Below are positions 30,516 to 39,951 of a DNA stretch of 41,943 bases, one piece after another (within the stretch, counting starts at the first letter, position 1; each line of letters begins with the position of its first letter). A program made the translations under genes and the position numbers. Source of the stretch: a candidate division WOR-1 bacterium RIFCSPHIGHO2_01_FULL_53_15 (lineage in GTDB: Bacteria > Margulisbacteria > WOR-1 > O2-12-FULL-45-9 > XYB2-FULL-48-7); the NCBI GenBank assembly GCA_001772335.1, contig METM01000016.1:31871-73813 (forward strand). The letters run 5' to 3'. Under the pieces are notes generated by a model, which was not told where the DNA came from, did no database searches, and saw only the letters and a list, made by a program, of their open reading frames with translations.

Positions 30516-30586
30516 AACTCACCCCCTCTTTCCCCCTCTCTTTTTAAGAGAGGGGGAGGAAGGTTAAGCGCTGGCGGGGGTGAGTT
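30516..30586 (+). repeat. Palindromic element, family A copy 2, between recA and rny
   Basis: A 71-bp copy: AACTCACCCCCTCTTTCCCC, inner hairpin CCCCCTCTCTT / AAGAGAGGGGG, then GGTTAAGCGCTGGC and GGGGGTGAGTT. It fills most of the 93-nt gap, preceded by a run of A's and followed by the rny ribosome binding site. It could end or attenuate the recA transcript, though no U-tract follows. Confidence 0.85.
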
Positions 30587-30604
30587 CAGAAAGGAGTAAC
30601 TATC

Positions 30605-32152
30605 ATGGACTTGCAAACATTGACTTATATCATCATCGCGGCGCTCGTTGTCTTCGGGCTGGCGGTGGCGTATCTCGTCGTCCGCAGACAGTTAGCGGAA
30701 CAAAAAGTCAGGCTCGCGGAAGAGACAGCCAAGCGGATCCTGGAGGACGCAAAAAAAGACACGGAAAGGATCAAAAAAGAGGCCTTGCTCGAAGCCAGGG
30801 ACGAAGCAATTAGATTAAAAGCTGATCTCGAGCGCGAGAGCAAGGAAAGAAAAGGCGAGCTGACGTCGCTGGAGCGGCGCCTGCAGTCGCGCGAGGATCA
30901 TCTGGAGAACAAAGAGAAAAACCTTGAGGGGCGGGAAAAGATCATCAAAAAAGCGGAAGAAGATCTGATCAAATTGAGGGACACATTATCGAGGGTCAAG
31001 GACCAGCTGGTTGTTGAGCTGGAAAAAGTCGCCGCTCTCTCCCGCGAAGAAGCCAAAAAGGAACTGCTGACCCGCCTCGACAAAGAGCTTGAGCTCGAAG
31101 CGGCCAAGAAGATCAAGGCGAGCGAGGAAGAGGTCAGGAAAGAATCCGACAAGCGCGCCCGCGAGATCCTCGCCACGGCGATCCAGCGCTGCGCCGTCGA
31201 TCACGTGGTCGAGACAACAACTTCGATGGTCGAACTCCCCAGCGACGACATGAAGGGACGCATCATCGGCCGGGAAGGCCGCAACATCAGGGCCTTTGAG
31301 ACCAAAACGGGCGTTGACCTGATCGTTGATGACACGCCCGAAGCGGTCATTCTCTCAAGCTTTGATCCCCTGCGCCGCGAGACCGCACGCCTCACCTTGC
31401 AGAAGCTCATCGCCGACGGACGCATCCATCCGGCCAGGGTCGAAGAGATGTACGAAAAGTCGAAAGTCGAGCTCAAGACCGCGATGTGGGAACACGGCGA
31501 GCGCGCCGCGCTGGAAGTCGGAGTCCACGGCCTGCCGCCCGTTATCATTCAACTCTTGGGGCGGCTGCACTATCGAACTTCTTACGGGCAGAATGTCCTT
31601 CAGCACTCGGTTGAGATGGCGCATCTGGCCGGCATGCTGGCCGCCGAGTTAGGCGTCAACGTCAACCTGGCCAAGCGCGCCGCCCTGCTCCACGATCTGG
31701 GCAAAGCTATTGACCAGGATGTCGAGGGGACGCACGTTAGGCTGGGCGTAACATTCGCCGAGAAAGCCGGCGAGTCGCCCGAAGTTTTGCACGCCATGGA
31801 AGCCCATCATGGCGATGTCGAGACAAAGACCGTTGAGGCCGTCATCGTCCAGGTCTGCGACGCGATCTCAAGCGCCAGACCCGGCGCCCGCCGCGACACG
31901 CTGGAGGCCTACGTCAAGCGGCTAGAAAAACTTGAAACCGTCGCCAAGTCGTTCGAAGGAGTGGAAAAGGTCTACGCCATCTCGGCCGGCCGCGAGGTCA
32001 GGGTCATGGTCCAGCCGGAGCGCATCGACGACGCGATGGCCCCCAAGTTAGCGCATGATATCGCCAAGAAGATCGAAGCCGAGCTCGAATATCCGGGCGA
32101 GATCAGGGTCACTGTCATCCGGGAGACAAGATCAACTGACGTTGCCAAATAA
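30605..32152 (+). CDS. rny: Ribonuclease Y
   Basis: 515 residues: one N-terminal membrane helix ([20 protein letters not shown]), a long charged coiled coil (~30-190), a KH domain ([20 protein letters not shown]) and an HD domain ([12 protein letters not shown], then MEAHHGD). RNase Y starts mRNA decay at the membrane. AAGGAG is 7 nt before the ATG. Upstream is recA, downstream is ymdB, the Bacillus order. Confidence 0.96.
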   Translation: MDLQTLTYIIIAALVVFGLAVAYLVVRRQLAEQKVRLAEETAKRILEDAKKDTERIKKEALLEARDEAIRLKADLERESKERKGELTSLERRLQSREDHLENKEKNLEGREKIIKKAEEDLIKLRDTLSRVKDQLVVELEKVAALSREEAKKELLTRLDKELELEAAKKIKASEEEVRKESDKRAREILATAIQRCAVDHVVETTTSMVELPSDDMKGRIIGREGRNIRAFETKTGVDLIVDDTPEAVILSSFDPLRRETARLTLQKLIADGRIHPARVEEMYEKSKVELKTAMWEHGERAALEVGVHGLPPVIIQLLGRLHYRTSYGQNVLQHSVEMAHLAGMLAAELGVNVNLAKRAALLHDLGKAIDQDVEGTHVRLGVTFAEKAGESPEVLHAMEAHHGDVETKTVEAVIVQVCDAISSARPGARRDTLEAYVKRLEKLETVAKSFEGVEKVYAISAGREVRVMVQPERIDDAMAPKLAHDIAKKIEAELEYPGEIRVTVIRETRSTDVAK

Positions 32153-32155
32153 GCA

Positions 32156-32971
32156 ATGAATATTTTATTCATCGGCGACATTGTCGGCGCGTACGGCCGG
32201 GCGATCACAAAATTACTCCTGCCGGAGCTCAAAAAAGAGCACGCGATCGACTTGACGGTCGCCAACGCCGAAAACTCGGCGCACGGCTACAGCATCACCG
32301 AAAAGATCTATCATGAACTGCTGGAGCTGGGGCTCGACGCCCTGACCATGGGCAACCACCTCTTCGAGAAAAAGGAACTCCTCCAGAAGATCAACGGGTT
32401 CGATAAACTGGTCCGGCCGGCCAATTTCCCGCCCGGCGCGCCCGGCCGGGACCATCTCATCATGGACGTTAAAGGGACAAAAGTCGGTCTCGTCAATCTT
32501 CTCGGCCGGGTCTTTATGCAGTGCCTCGACTGCCCCTTCCAGGCGGCGGAAAAACTTATCCCAAAGGTCAGGGAGAGAGCCGGGATCGTGATCGTTGACG
32601 TCCACGCCGAGGCCACCTCGGAAAAGTGCGCGCTTGGGCTTTTTCTCGACGGCAAGGTCTCGGCCGCGCTCGGCACGCATACCCACGTCATGACCGCCGA
32701 CGAACGGATCCTGGCCGGCGGAACTGCTTTTATCTCGGACGTCGGCATGGTCGGCGCGGCCGACTCGATCATCGGCATGAGCAAAGAGCAGATACTGAAG
32801 CGGTTCGTGACGCAGCTGCCGGAAAAATTCGAGCCGACCGACTACGGCCCGGGGCTCTTTAACGCGGTGGCTTTGAAGGTCGATGAGGCGACGGGGAAAA
32901 CACTGGAAATCAAGAGGATAAAAAAGTTAACCGAGCCGATTGCCCTGACGCGGGAAGAAAAGAAGAACTGA
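32156..32971 (+). CDS. ymdB: YmdB-type metallophosphoesterase
   Basis: 271 residues of the TIGR00282/YmdB family: NILFIGDIVGAYGR, VANAENSAHGYSITE, MGNHLFEKKEL, VDVHAEATSEK, LGTHTHVMTADERIL and ISDVGMVGAADSIIG. Bacillus YmdB hydrolyses 2',3'-cAMP and affects biofilm and sporulation programmes; its role here is inferred only. Three nucleotides separate it from rny, and it converges with valS with no gap. Confidence 0.94.
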   Translation: MNILFIGDIVGAYGRAITKLLLPELKKEHAIDLTVANAENSAHGYSITEKIYHELLELGLDALTMGNHLFEKKELLQKINGFDKLVRPANFPPGAPGRDHLIMDVKGTKVGLVNLLGRVFMQCLDCPFQAAEKLIPKVRERAGIVIVDVHAEATSEKCALGLFLDGKVSAALGTHTHVMTADERILAGGTAFISDVGMVGAADSIIGMSKEQILKRFVTQLPEKFEPTDYGPGLFNAVALKVDEATGKTLEIKRIKKLTEPIALTREEKKN

Positions 32972-35617
32972 TCAGCCCAAACTGGCCAATCGCTCCTCAA
33001 GCATTTTTACCTTCGCCGAGAACTCTTGCTGCCGCGTTTTTTCATTCTCAACCGATTCCGGCTTGGCCCGCGAGAGGAAATTTTCATCAGCCAGGCGGGC
33101 GTTGATCTTTTGCAATTCGCTCTCAAGCTTCTCTTTATCTTTCGTCAGCCGGGCGGTTTCTTTCTCCAGATCGATCAGGCCGGCCAGCGCGACATAGATC
33201 TCCATTTCTAAAGCGACCGCCGAGGCCGACCGCGCGGGCTTTTTATCGAGTTTCTCGACGAAGGAAAGTTTGCCTGTCTTCGTTAGCGTTTTGAGGTACT
33301 GATCGTTAATCTTTCTTTTTGACACGATCGCGACCTCGACCTCGCTGCCGTGGGGGACATTGAACTCGGCCCTGATGTTGCGCACCGCCCTCACCGCTTC
33401 CATCAAGCGCTCCATCTCGCCTTCCGCCGCCGGATCGACCGCCTTCTCAGCCATCTCCGGCCACGCCTCCAACATGATCGTTTTTGACTCGTGACTCGCG
33501 ACTCGCGACCATATTTCTTCCGTAATAAAAGGCATAAAAGGATGCAGGAGCTTCAGCGTCTTTTCGAGGACTTCTAACAATACACTCTGAACTGCCGCCT
33601 TTGCCTTTTCGTCCTGGCCGTATAATCTGATCTTGGCGAGCTCGACGTACCAGTCGCAGAACTCCGACCAGATAAAATCGTATAAAGCCCGTGCCGCTTC
33701 GCCAAACTCGTAGGCATCGATCTCGGTAGTGACCTTTTTGATTGTCTGATTGAGACGGGAGAGTATCCAGCGGTCGGCGAGTTCAAACTCACCCCCGCCA
33801 GCGTAAAGATCGCCCCCCCCTCTCTTAATAAGAGAGGGGGATGGGGGGTGAGTTAATAGCACGAACCTTGCCACATTCCAGATCTTATTCGCAAAATTCC
33901 TTGCTTCGGTGATCTTGTCTTCGGATAATTTGACGTCCTGCCCCTGCCCGGCAATCAGCGAAATGAAAGCAAAGCGCAAAGCGTCCGCTCCCGCCCGGTC
34001 GATTACTTCTAAAGGATCGATAACGTTCCCCCACGACTTGCTCATCTTCTTGCCGTGGATGTCCTTGACCAGAGCGTTAAAATAGACGGTATGGAACGGC
34101 TCTTGCTTCATGAAATGCAGGCCGGCCATGATCATGCGCGCCACCCAGAAAAAGATGATATCGTAGCTCGTGACGAGAACATCGGTCGGATAGAACTTCT
34201 TGAGATCTTCCGTCTCATCCGGCCAGCCGAGGACCGAGAACGGCCACAGCGCCGACGAGAACCAGGTGTCAAAAACGTCCGGGTCCTGTGTCCAACCCTC
34301 GCCATTGGGCGGCGCTTCGCCGACATAAATTTCATCGCCTCGATACCACGCGGGGATCTGATGGCCCCACCAGAGCTGGCGCGAGATGCACCAGTCGCGC
34401 AGGTTGGTCAGCCATTGCAGATAGACCTTGCTCCAGCGCTCGGGAACGAATTTGATCTTGCCCTCCTCCACCGCCGCGATCGCCTGCTCGGCCAGCGGCT
34501 TCACTTTCACGAACCACTGGTCCGACAGATACGGCTCAATGACCGTGTTGCAGCGATAGCAGTGGCCGATCGAGGTTTCGTAATCCTCGATCTTGACAAG
34601 CCGGCCTTGTGCCTGAAGCAGTTCGACTATTCTCTCCCTGGCCTTGAACCTGTCCAGCCCTCTAATGCCCTCTAATGCCTTCTTCTCCTCTTCGCTAAAC
34701 TCAGCCAGCGTTATCTGCCCGTCGGGCGTCAGAATATTGATGAACGGTAAATTATGCCTCATCCCCATCTCGTAGTCATTGGGATCGTGCGCCGGAGTAA
34801 CTTTAACTGCCCCCGTGCCGAACGACGGGTCGACAAAATCATCTTTAATTATTGGAATTTTCCGGCCAACCAGCGGCAGCTCAACCATCTTTCCCCACAT
34901 ATGCTTGTAGCGCTCGTCTTTGGGGTTGACGGCGATCGCGGTGTCGCCCAGCATCGTCTCCGGCCTGGTCGTGGCAACGGTGATGGGTCCGTATTTAATG
35001 AACCAGAGCGAGCCCTTCTTCGTTTCATGCGTGACCTCGATATCCGAGATCGCTGTCCGGTCCTTCGGGCACCAGTTGATGATCCGTTTGCCGCGATAGA
35101 TCAGCCCTTCTTTATAAAGCTGGACAAAATGCCGCTTGACCGCGCGATTCAAGCCTTCGTCCATCGTGAACCGCTCGCGCGACCAGTCGCAGGAGGCGCC
35201 CAGGCGCCGCAATTGCCGAGTAATCCGGCCGCCGTATTCTTTTTTCCAGGCCCAGACCCGCTCGATGAATTTTTCCCGGCCAAGATCGTCTTTGGTCTTG
35301 CCCTCTTTTTTGATCTCCCGCTCAACGACATTCTGCGTGGCGATGCCGGCGTGGTCAGTCCCCGGCACCCAGAGGGTCGTAAATCCCTGCATCCGCTTGT
35401 AGCGGATTAGCAGGTCCTGAATGGAGTTGTTGAGCGCGTGGCCCATGTGGAGCGAGCCGGTAATATTCGGCGGAGGAATAACGATTGTGAAAGTTGGTTT
35501 GTTTGTTAGTTGGTTAGTTGGTTGGTTGGGTTTAAAAAAACCGCTTTCTTCCCAATATTTGTACCACTTTTGCTCAACTTCAGCGGGGTTGTAGGCCTTG
35601 GCTAATTCTTCGGTCAT
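32972..35617 (-). CDS. valS: Valyl-tRNA synthetase
   Basis: 881 residues. HIGH-type motif GSLHMGHALNN, KMSKS motif in GKKMSKSWGNVIDP, editing domain (TTRPETMLGDTAIAV), anticodon-binding domain and the C-terminal coiled-coil arm (~815-881). Four in-frame repeat segments interrupt it: an NQPTNQLTNKPT stretch before the catalytic IVIPPPN, an LEGIRG segment (~312-321), the family A palindrome (~588-611) and a SHESK segment (~703-711). Their sites lie at expected surface loops. The start overlaps the ftcD stop. Confidence 0.96.
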   Translation of the reverse strand: MTEELAKAYNPAEVEQKWYKYWEESGFFKPNQPTNQLTNKPTFTIVIPPPNITGSLHMGHALNNSIQDLLIRYKRMQGFTTLWVPGTDHAGIATQNVVEREIKKEGKTKDDLGREKFIERVWAWKKEYGGRITRQLRRLGASCDWSRERFTMDEGLNRAVKRHFVQLYKEGLIYRGKRIINWCPKDRTAISDIEVTHETKKGSLWFIKYGPITVATTRPETMLGDTAIAVNPKDERYKHMWGKMVELPLVGRKIPIIKDDFVDPSFGTGAVKVTPAHDPNDYEMGMRHNLPFINILTPDGQITLAEFSEEEKKALEGIRGLDRFKARERIVELLQAQGRLVKIEDYETSIGHCYRCNTVIEPYLSDQWFVKVKPLAEQAIAAVEEGKIKFVPERWSKVYLQWLTNLRDWCISRQLWWGHQIPAWYRGDEIYVGEAPPNGEGWTQDPDVFDTWFSSALWPFSVLGWPDETEDLKKFYPTDVLVTSYDIIFFWVARMIMAGLHFMKQEPFHTVYFNALVKDIHGKKMSKSWGNVIDPLEVIDRAGADALRFAFISLIAGQGQDVKLSEDKITEARNFANKIWNVARFVLLTHPPSPSLIKRGGGDLYAGGGEFELADRWILSRLNQTIKKVTTEIDAYEFGEAARALYDFIWSEFCDWYVELAKIRLYGQDEKAKAAVQSVLLEVLEKTLKLLHPFMPFITEEIWSRVASHESKTIMLEAWPEMAEKAVDPAAEGEMERLMEAVRAVRNIRAEFNVPHGSEVEVAIVSKRKINDQYLKTLTKTGKLSFVEKLDKKPARSASAVALEMEIYVALAGLIDLEKETARLTKDKEKLESELQKINARLADENFLSRAKPESVENEKTRQQEFSAKVKMLEERLASLG
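33486..33510. repeat. GACTCGC micro-repeat inside valS
   Basis: GACTCGTGACTCGCGACTCG: three tandem 8-9 bp units, read in frame as the V-A-S-H-E-S-K stretch. Confidence 0.6.
33786..33854 (-). repeat. Palindromic element, family A copy 3, in frame in valS
   Basis: 69 bp with AACTCACCCCC / GGGGGTGAGTT ends and CCCCTCTCTTA / TAAGAGAGGGG inner arms. It is read as TPPSPSLIKRGGG-like residues, the same strand and frame of the inner core as in queA (SPSLFKRGGG). Confidence 0.85.
34656..34682. repeat. GGCATTAGAGGGCATTAGAG repeat inside valS
   Basis: Two direct 11-bp units of CTCTAATGCC (reverse of GGCATTAGAG), read as A-L-E-G-I-R-G-L. The tonB linker has a related GCGGTAGAGGGCATAAGAGG. Confidence 0.6.
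35491..35530. repeat. GTTGGTTA microsatellite near the valS 5' end
   Basis: Imperfect GTTG/GTTT/GTTA tetramers on the plus strand code for P-N-Q-P-T-N-Q-L-T-N-K-P-T, right before the catalytic core. A matching GTTTGTT/GTTAGTTTG tract is present in the signal-peptide region of the TonB-dependent receptor (15470-15512). Confidence 0.65.
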
Positions 35618-36492
35618 AGATAATTGTCAATTATCTGATTTTTATCGAGCGATCTCAATTTCAGATATTCTTTCATTTTAGGGAAAGCGGCCGAGGCGGG
35701 GATGAGGCCGACGAGTTCCGACTCAAGTATTTTAACTTTGTATTCTTTGGCCCAACTATTGACCTCGTCAAAAACGATCTTGAGCGAGGTTTCCAGATGA
35801 TCAGTGATATTGATCGAGACCTGGCTGAGGCCGCGGCTCTCGAGGAACAAGCCCAGCGCCCGCACGCCGGGCAGGCCGCCAGCCTTTTCGCGGATCGCCT
35901 TGGCGATCGAGATCGCGACATCCTCTTCGGCCGTGTCGAGATATATGTTATAGGCGATAAGAAAGTTGCGCGCCCCGACAGCCGCCGCGCCGGCTCTCGG
36001 ATGCAGTCCATGGCCGACGTCGGGCTTGCGGCGCGGATCGCCGCTCTCTTCTTTCAGGGCGAGATAGCCGCCCTTTCTCACATACGGCAGGTCTTTGCGC
36101 TCCGTGATCTTGGCCGCCTCGCCGTAGAAATAGGCGGGGAGTTTGAATTTTTCCCAGAGGTCATTGCCGACCTGGTGCGCCACTGCAATGGCGTCCCTCA
36201 TTGTCGCGTTCTTGACCGGAATAAAGGGAATGACATCGACCACGCCGATAAAGGGGTGGACGCCGGCGTGTTCATTAATATCGAGAACCTGCATCGCGCG
36301 CTCGGTCAGATCAAGCGCGGCCTGCCTGACCCCCGCCGGGGAGCCGAGCATAGTAATGACCGAGCGATTGTGGTCGGGGTCAGAGTGAAGGTCGACAACT
36401 TTGGCCGTCTTAACCGACTCGACGATTTCCTCAATTATCGTCTCGTCGCGGCCTTCGGAGAAATTGGGCACGCACTCGATGATCTTGGTCAT
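35614..36492 (-). CDS. ftcD: Glutamate formimidoyltransferase
   Basis: 292 residues matching the N-terminal transferase part of FTCD, without the cyclodeaminase. Motifs: IIECVPNFSEGRDETIIEEI, DLHSDPDHNRSVITMLG, INEHAGVHPFIGVVDVIPFI and GLHPRAGAAAVGARNFLIAYN. It transfers a formimino group between formimidoylglutamate and tetrahydrofolate. No other histidine-degradation gene is visible, so the physiological role may be folate one-carbon metabolism. It lies between ftsH (6 nt) and valS (overlap). Confidence 0.92.
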   Translation of the reverse strand: MTKIIECVPNFSEGRDETIIEEIVESVKTAKVVDLHSDPDHNRSVITMLGSPAGVRQAALDLTERAMQVLDINEHAGVHPFIGVVDVIPFIPVKNATMRDAIAVAHQVGNDLWEKFKLPAYFYGEAAKITERKDLPYVRKGGYLALKEESGDPRRKPDVGHGLHPRAGAAAVGARNFLIAYNIYLDTAEEDVAISIAKAIREKAGGLPGVRALGLFLESRGLSQVSINITDHLETSLKIVFDEVNSWAKEYKVKILESELVGLIPASAAFPKMKEYLKLRSLDKNQIIDNYL

Positions 36493-36498
36493 TTGCTC

Positions 36499-38307
36499 TC
36501 ACACCGCCGGCAGGGCTTCTTTGGGCAGATCCTTCATGATATTTTCCAGCGCGGAATTCTCGAGCGTCTCTTTCTCAATCAGGACTTTGGCGATCTCCTC
36601 GATCTTCCCCCGGTTCTTTTGCAGGATGGTTTTCGCCCGCCCGTATGACTCGTTGATGATCTTTTCAACCTCCCGGTCGATCGAGTCGGCGGTCTGTTCG
36701 CTGTAGTCCTTCATCTCGGCGATGTCGCGGCCGAGAAAGATCTGCCGGTCCTTGCGGCCGAAGGTGCGCGGCCCCAGCGCGCTCATGCCGAATTCTGTCA
36801 CCATCCGTTTGGCCAGCGCCGTCGCCCGCTCAAGGTCGTTGTGGGCGCCCGAGGTCATCTCGTTAAAGATTATCTCCTCCGCCACGCGGCCGCCCATCAT
36901 GACGGTGATCTGGTCAAGCGCCTGGCTGCGGGTCACCAGATACTTGTCTTCGAGCGGCAGCTGCAGCGTGTAGCCGAGCGCCATGCCGCGCGGCAGGATC
37001 GAGATCTTGTGCGGATTATCGGCATTGGGCAGGATCCGCGAGAGGACGGCGTGGCCGACCTCGTGATAGGCGACCATCTTCTTTTCCTTGTCGGAAATGA
37101 CGCGGCTCTTTTTTTCCGGCCCGGCCATGACCCGGTCGACCGCTTCTTCAATTTCTTCCATCGTCACTTCTTTTTTTTCGACCCTGACGGCCAGGATGGC
37201 GGCTTCATTGAGCACGTTCTCGAGATCGGCGCCGGTAAAGCCGGATGTCCTCTGAGCGACGACTTTAAGGTCGACATCGCCCGCGAACGGCTTGCCGCGC
37301 GCGTGAATTTTCAGGATCGCCTCGCGCCCCTTAAGATCAGGTTTGTCAAGAACGATCTGGCGGTCAAAGCGACCGGGGCGCAGGAGCGCCGGGTCAAGGA
37401 TATCGGGGCGATTGGTCGCCGCGATCACAATGATGTTCTGCTTGGGATCAAAACCGTCCATCTCGACCAAGAGCTGATTGAGCGTCTGTTCTCTTTCGTC
37501 ATGGCCGCCGCCCAACCCCGCCCCTCTCTGCCTCCCCACTGCGTCAACCTCGTCCATGAAGATGATCGAAGGGGTCTGTTTTTTGGCCCGCTCAAAGACC
37601 GACCTGACTCTCGCGGCCCCGACGCCGACGAACATTTCGACAAAGTCGGAGCCGGAAATGGAAAAGAACGGGACATCCGCCTCGCCGGCGATCGCCCGCG
37701 CTAAAAGGGTTTTCCCGGTGCCGGGCGCGCCCATGAGCAGCAAACCTTTGGGGATCTTTGCCCCGAGGGCGTGGAATTTTCCGGGGAATTTTAAGAAGTC
37801 GACAATTTCTTTCAGCTCGTCTTTGGCCTCGTCAACGCCGGCCACATCGGCGAACGTGACGTTGACCTTGCCGACCTGCGGTTTGATATTCGCCCGCCCG
37901 AAAGACATCGCCTGCGTGTTGACCCCCTGCGCCTGCCGGAGCATCAGCCACCAGAGGAGGCCGAAGAAGGCGACGGGGGCCAGGAGCTGCATCAGCAAGC
38001 TTATGAGCCAGTTTTCTTCCATCGGAGGTTCAACTTTGATTGAGACCCCTTTCTCGCGCAAGGTCGGGATGAGATTGGGATAGTTGAGGGCACGCGTGCG
38101 GAAGAGCGATTTGTCGGCCAGGACGCCGGAGACGAGATCGCCGGCGATCGTGACCTCCTTGACCTTTGACTGGTCAATGTAGTTCAGAAATTCCGAAAAA
38201 GCGACCTCCTGAACCTTCTTCTCCGGCGAAAAAAGCGGGGCGACCAGCATGATCCCGACCAGGATCAGCAGTGAATAGGTTAGTATATTTCTCCAGTTGA
38301 CTTTCAT
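36499..38307 (-). CDS. ftsH: ATP-dependent zinc metalloprotease FtsH
   Basis: 602 residues: two membrane helices (~9-27 and ~103-121) with a periplasmic domain between, an AAA module with Walker [16 protein letters not shown], Walker [38 protein letters not shown] and pore motif FVEMFVGVG, then the zinc protease site HEVGHAVL. It degrades misassembled membrane and some regulatory proteins. An extended -10 (TGC-TATAAT) 7 nt before the ATG gives it its own predicted leaderless promoter downstream of mazG. Confidence 0.97.
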   Translation of the reverse strand: MKVNWRNILTYSLLILVGIMLVAPLFSPEKKVQEVAFSEFLNYIDQSKVKEVTIAGDLVSGVLADKSLFRTRALNYPNLIPTLREKGVSIKVEPPMEENWLISLLMQLLAPVAFFGLLWWLMLRQAQGVNTQAMSFGRANIKPQVGKVNVTFADVAGVDEAKDELKEIVDFLKFPGKFHALGAKIPKGLLLMGAPGTGKTLLARAIAGEADVPFFSISGSDFVEMFVGVGAARVRSVFERAKKQTPSIIFMDEVDAVGRQRGAGLGGGHDEREQTLNQLLVEMDGFDPKQNIIVIAATNRPDILDPALLRPGRFDRQIVLDKPDLKGREAILKIHARGKPFAGDVDLKVVAQRTSGFTGADLENVLNEAAILAVRVEKKEVTMEEIEEAVDRVMAGPEKKSRVISDKEKKMVAYHEVGHAVLSRILPNADNPHKISILPRGMALGYTLQLPLEDKYLVTRSQALDQITVMMGGRVAEEIIFNEMTSGAHNDLERATALAKRMVTEFGMSALGPRTFGRKDRQIFLGRDIAEMKDYSEQTADSIDREVEKIINESYGRAKTILQKNRGKIEEIAKVLIEKETLENSALENIMKDLPKEALPAV

Positions 38308-38314
38308 GACGATA

Positions 38315-38323
38315 ATTATAGCA
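38315..38323 (-). promoter_or_regulatory. Extended -10 promoter of ftsH-ftcD-valS
   Basis: Minus strand TGC-TATAAT, 7 nt before the ftsH ATG at 38307; no SD follows. Confidence 0.6.
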
Positions 38324-38331
38324 TATTTAAT

Positions 38332-39132
38332 CTATCTCTCGGCGGTTTTGATCTTGTTCCAGAGGGCGTCCATTTGGGCGACGGTCATCTTCTTCTTTTC
38401 AAGCTTTTTCTCGATGTGCGAGAACCGGCGCATGAACTTTGCATTGGCCTCCTGGAGCGCGTCTTCCGCGTCGATGTCCAGTTTCCGCGCGACATTAACG
38501 ATAGCAAAGAGCAGGTCTCCGAGTTCCTCTTTCAACCTCCTGCGTTCCGTGTTCTGTTTTCTGCTTTCTACTATCTTCCCCTTCTCGAGCACTTCGTGGA
38601 CCTCGTCCAGCTCCTCGTGAACTTTTTTCCAAGCGCCCGCGACCTTGTCCCAATCGAAACCCACCCGCGCCGCCCGCCGCTGGACCTTGTCCGCCCGGTA
38701 GAGCGCGGGCAGTGATTGAGGGATCGATGCAAGTATCCCCCGGTGCTTTTGCCCCTTGGATTTTTTTTCTTTAGCCTTGATCTTTTCCCACCTCAACCAG
38801 ACCTGCGCCTTATCCTTCGCCTTCGCCTTGCCGAAGACATGCGGATGCCGCCGGACCATTTTAGAAGTGATCGAATTAATGACATCTTCAATCTCAAACT
38901 GCTTTTTCTCTTCAGCAAAGACCGAGAGCATAACAATATGAAGCAGCATGTCGCCCAGTTCTTCCGCCAGCCGGTCGTAGGCCCTGTCATTGATCGCCTC
39001 GATCGCCTCATAGACCTCTTCAACGAGATAGGGTTTCAAACTCTCGATCGTCTGCTCCCTGTCCCAGGGGCACTCTTTGCGCAATTTGCGCACAATTTCG
39101 ATAAAATCCTCGAATTTTTGACCGGTTCTCAT
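38332..39132 (-). CDS. mazG: Nucleoside triphosphate pyrophosphohydrolase MazG
   Basis: 266 residues with two MazG-fold halves, as in E. coli MazG: LRKECPWDREQTIESLKPYL, EEVYEAIEAIN, RLAEELGDMLLHIVM in the first half and RVGFDWDKVAGAWKKVHEEL, RLKEELGDLLFAIVNVARKL in the second. It hydrolyses non-canonical and canonical NTPs to NMP plus PPi. Between the halves ESRKQNTERRR is repeat-coded (38541-38575). A TATAAT 6 nt upstream predicts a leaderless message. Confidence 0.95.
   Translation of the reverse strand: MRTGQKFEDFIEIVRKLRKECPWDREQTIESLKPYLVEEVYEAIEAINDRAYDRLAEELGDMLLHIVMLSVFAEEKKQFEIEDVINSITSKMVRRHPHVFGKAKAKDKAQVWLRWEKIKAKEKKSKGQKHRGILASIPQSLPALYRADKVQRRAARVGFDWDKVAGAWKKVHEELDEVHEVLEKGKIVESRKQNTERRRLKEELGDLLFAIVNVARKLDIDAEDALQEANAKFMRRFSHIEKKLEKKKMTVAQMDALWNKIKTAER
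38541..38575. repeat. TTCTG/TTTCTA micro-repeat inside mazG
   Basis: TGCGTTCCGTGTTCTGTTTT then CTGCTTTCTA. Closely similar DNA is found in queA at 12021-12066; both encode S-R-K-Q-x-(S/T)-E-R. Confidence 0.6.
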
Positions 39133-39138
39133 TGCCTA

Positions 39139-39144
39139 ATTATA
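39139..39144 (-). promoter_or_regulatory. -10 box of mazG
   Basis: Minus strand TATAAT 6 nt before the ATG at 39132; no SD. Confidence 0.5.
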
Positions 39145-39261
39145 CCTCATCCGCTGACGTTAAACATGCCCCCTTCTCCATCTGCGATGGAGAAGGAAAA
39201 AAGCCCCCCCCCTCTCCATGAAATGAAGAGGGGGGGGCCGGTTAAGCGTTAGCAGGTGAGG
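39145..39261. repeat. Larger diverged palindromic element related to family A
   Basis: Outer arms CCTCATCCGCTGACGTTAA and TTAAGCGTTAGCAGGTGAGG are inverted repeats. Inside are two hairpins, CCTTCTCCATC / GATGGAGAAGG (39172-39195) and CCCCCCCTCTCCATG...GAAGAGGGGGGGG (39204-39238). The right half (GGTTAAGCG..GC..GGTGAG) matches copy 2 between recA and rny. It fills nearly all the gap between divergent mazG and the three unknown genes; no ORF is evident in it. Confidence 0.7.
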
Positions 39262-39323
39262 ATGCAAGAATTTCGCGAGTAAACCCGATAATATTGATGG
39301 AAAGGGAGAGAAAAAATAATCTT

Positions 39324-39599
39324 ATGGCAGTAGGACCGGACAACAACAATCAGGGCCCCGATCTAAAAGCGCTCGGGCTAAATTCGCCGATGGAAGTCAT
39401 CGACATCCTGGGCGCGCTCAAGATCGACGGCCAGCCGGTCATCACCGACGACAAAGCGGTCCTTGATCCGAACCTCAAGGCGCAATCGGTAATTAAATTT
39501 TTCAACGAAAATTTTAACATGAAACCGAATGAATTGCCGAATCTCGCTTCTGTCATCAAAAACGACCTTAAAGCCGGACGGCTGACTTTTGAGGCATAA
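39324..39599 (+). CDS. Unknown small protein, 91 residues
   Basis: Starts MAVGPDNNNQGPDLKALGLN and ends LKAGRLTFEA. It is acidic, cytoplasmic and mostly helical, without cysteine or membrane segments. The stretch SPMEVIDILGALKIDGQPVI looks like a folded core. ATG 39324 is my choice; a longer frame begins at 39294/39297 close to a GATAAT (39287-39292). Neither start has a well-placed SD. I recognise no family. It is first of three closely spaced plus-strand genes. Confidence 0.65.
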   Translation: MAVGPDNNNQGPDLKALGLNSPMEVIDILGALKIDGQPVITDDKAVLDPNLKAQSVIKFFNENFNMKPNELPNLASVIKNDLKAGRLTFEA

Positions 39600-39603
39600 A
39601 TAA

Positions 39604-39951
39604 ATGGTCAATATACCTGCAAACAGTGATTATTTAAAAGGAGCGATCGGCCGGGTCAAGGAAGCGAAGACCCCGCCGGAGATGCGAGTCCAGATCAGAC
39701 CGGCTTCAACGGAATCTTCAGCGGGATTAGGCAGAGATCTGGCTCAGTTATCCGCCGACGCCACAAAGCCCCAGGACCTTAAATTCCATCCGGAAATCCC
39801 TTCCGCCAGCGATGACGACCTGGCGCTTGCCCAGCCCGGCGGCAATCTCGCTACTCTCTTTGTCCTGCTGGGCAGCCTGCCCAAAGCCAGGGGGTTGGTC
39901 GCGACGGCCGCCAAAGAACAACAGATGATCGGAGGAACGGTCGGTGTCTGA
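39604..39951 (+). CDS. Unknown small protein, 115 residues
   Basis: Starts MVNIPANSDYLKGAIGRVKE. The middle is polar and disorder-like (TPPEMRVQIRPASTESSAGL), with a hydrophobic helix near the C-terminus (NLATLFVLLGSLPKARGLVA). The start ATG is 4 nt after the stop of the previous gene. The stop overlaps the GTG of the next gene by 8 nt, which argues that the trio is an operon. No family recognised. Confidence 0.65.
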   Translation: MVNIPANSDYLKGAIGRVKEAKTPPEMRVQIRPASTESSAGLGRDLAQLSADATKPQDLKFHPEIPSASDDDLALAQPGGNLATLFVLLGSLPKARGLVATAAKEQQMIGGTVGV

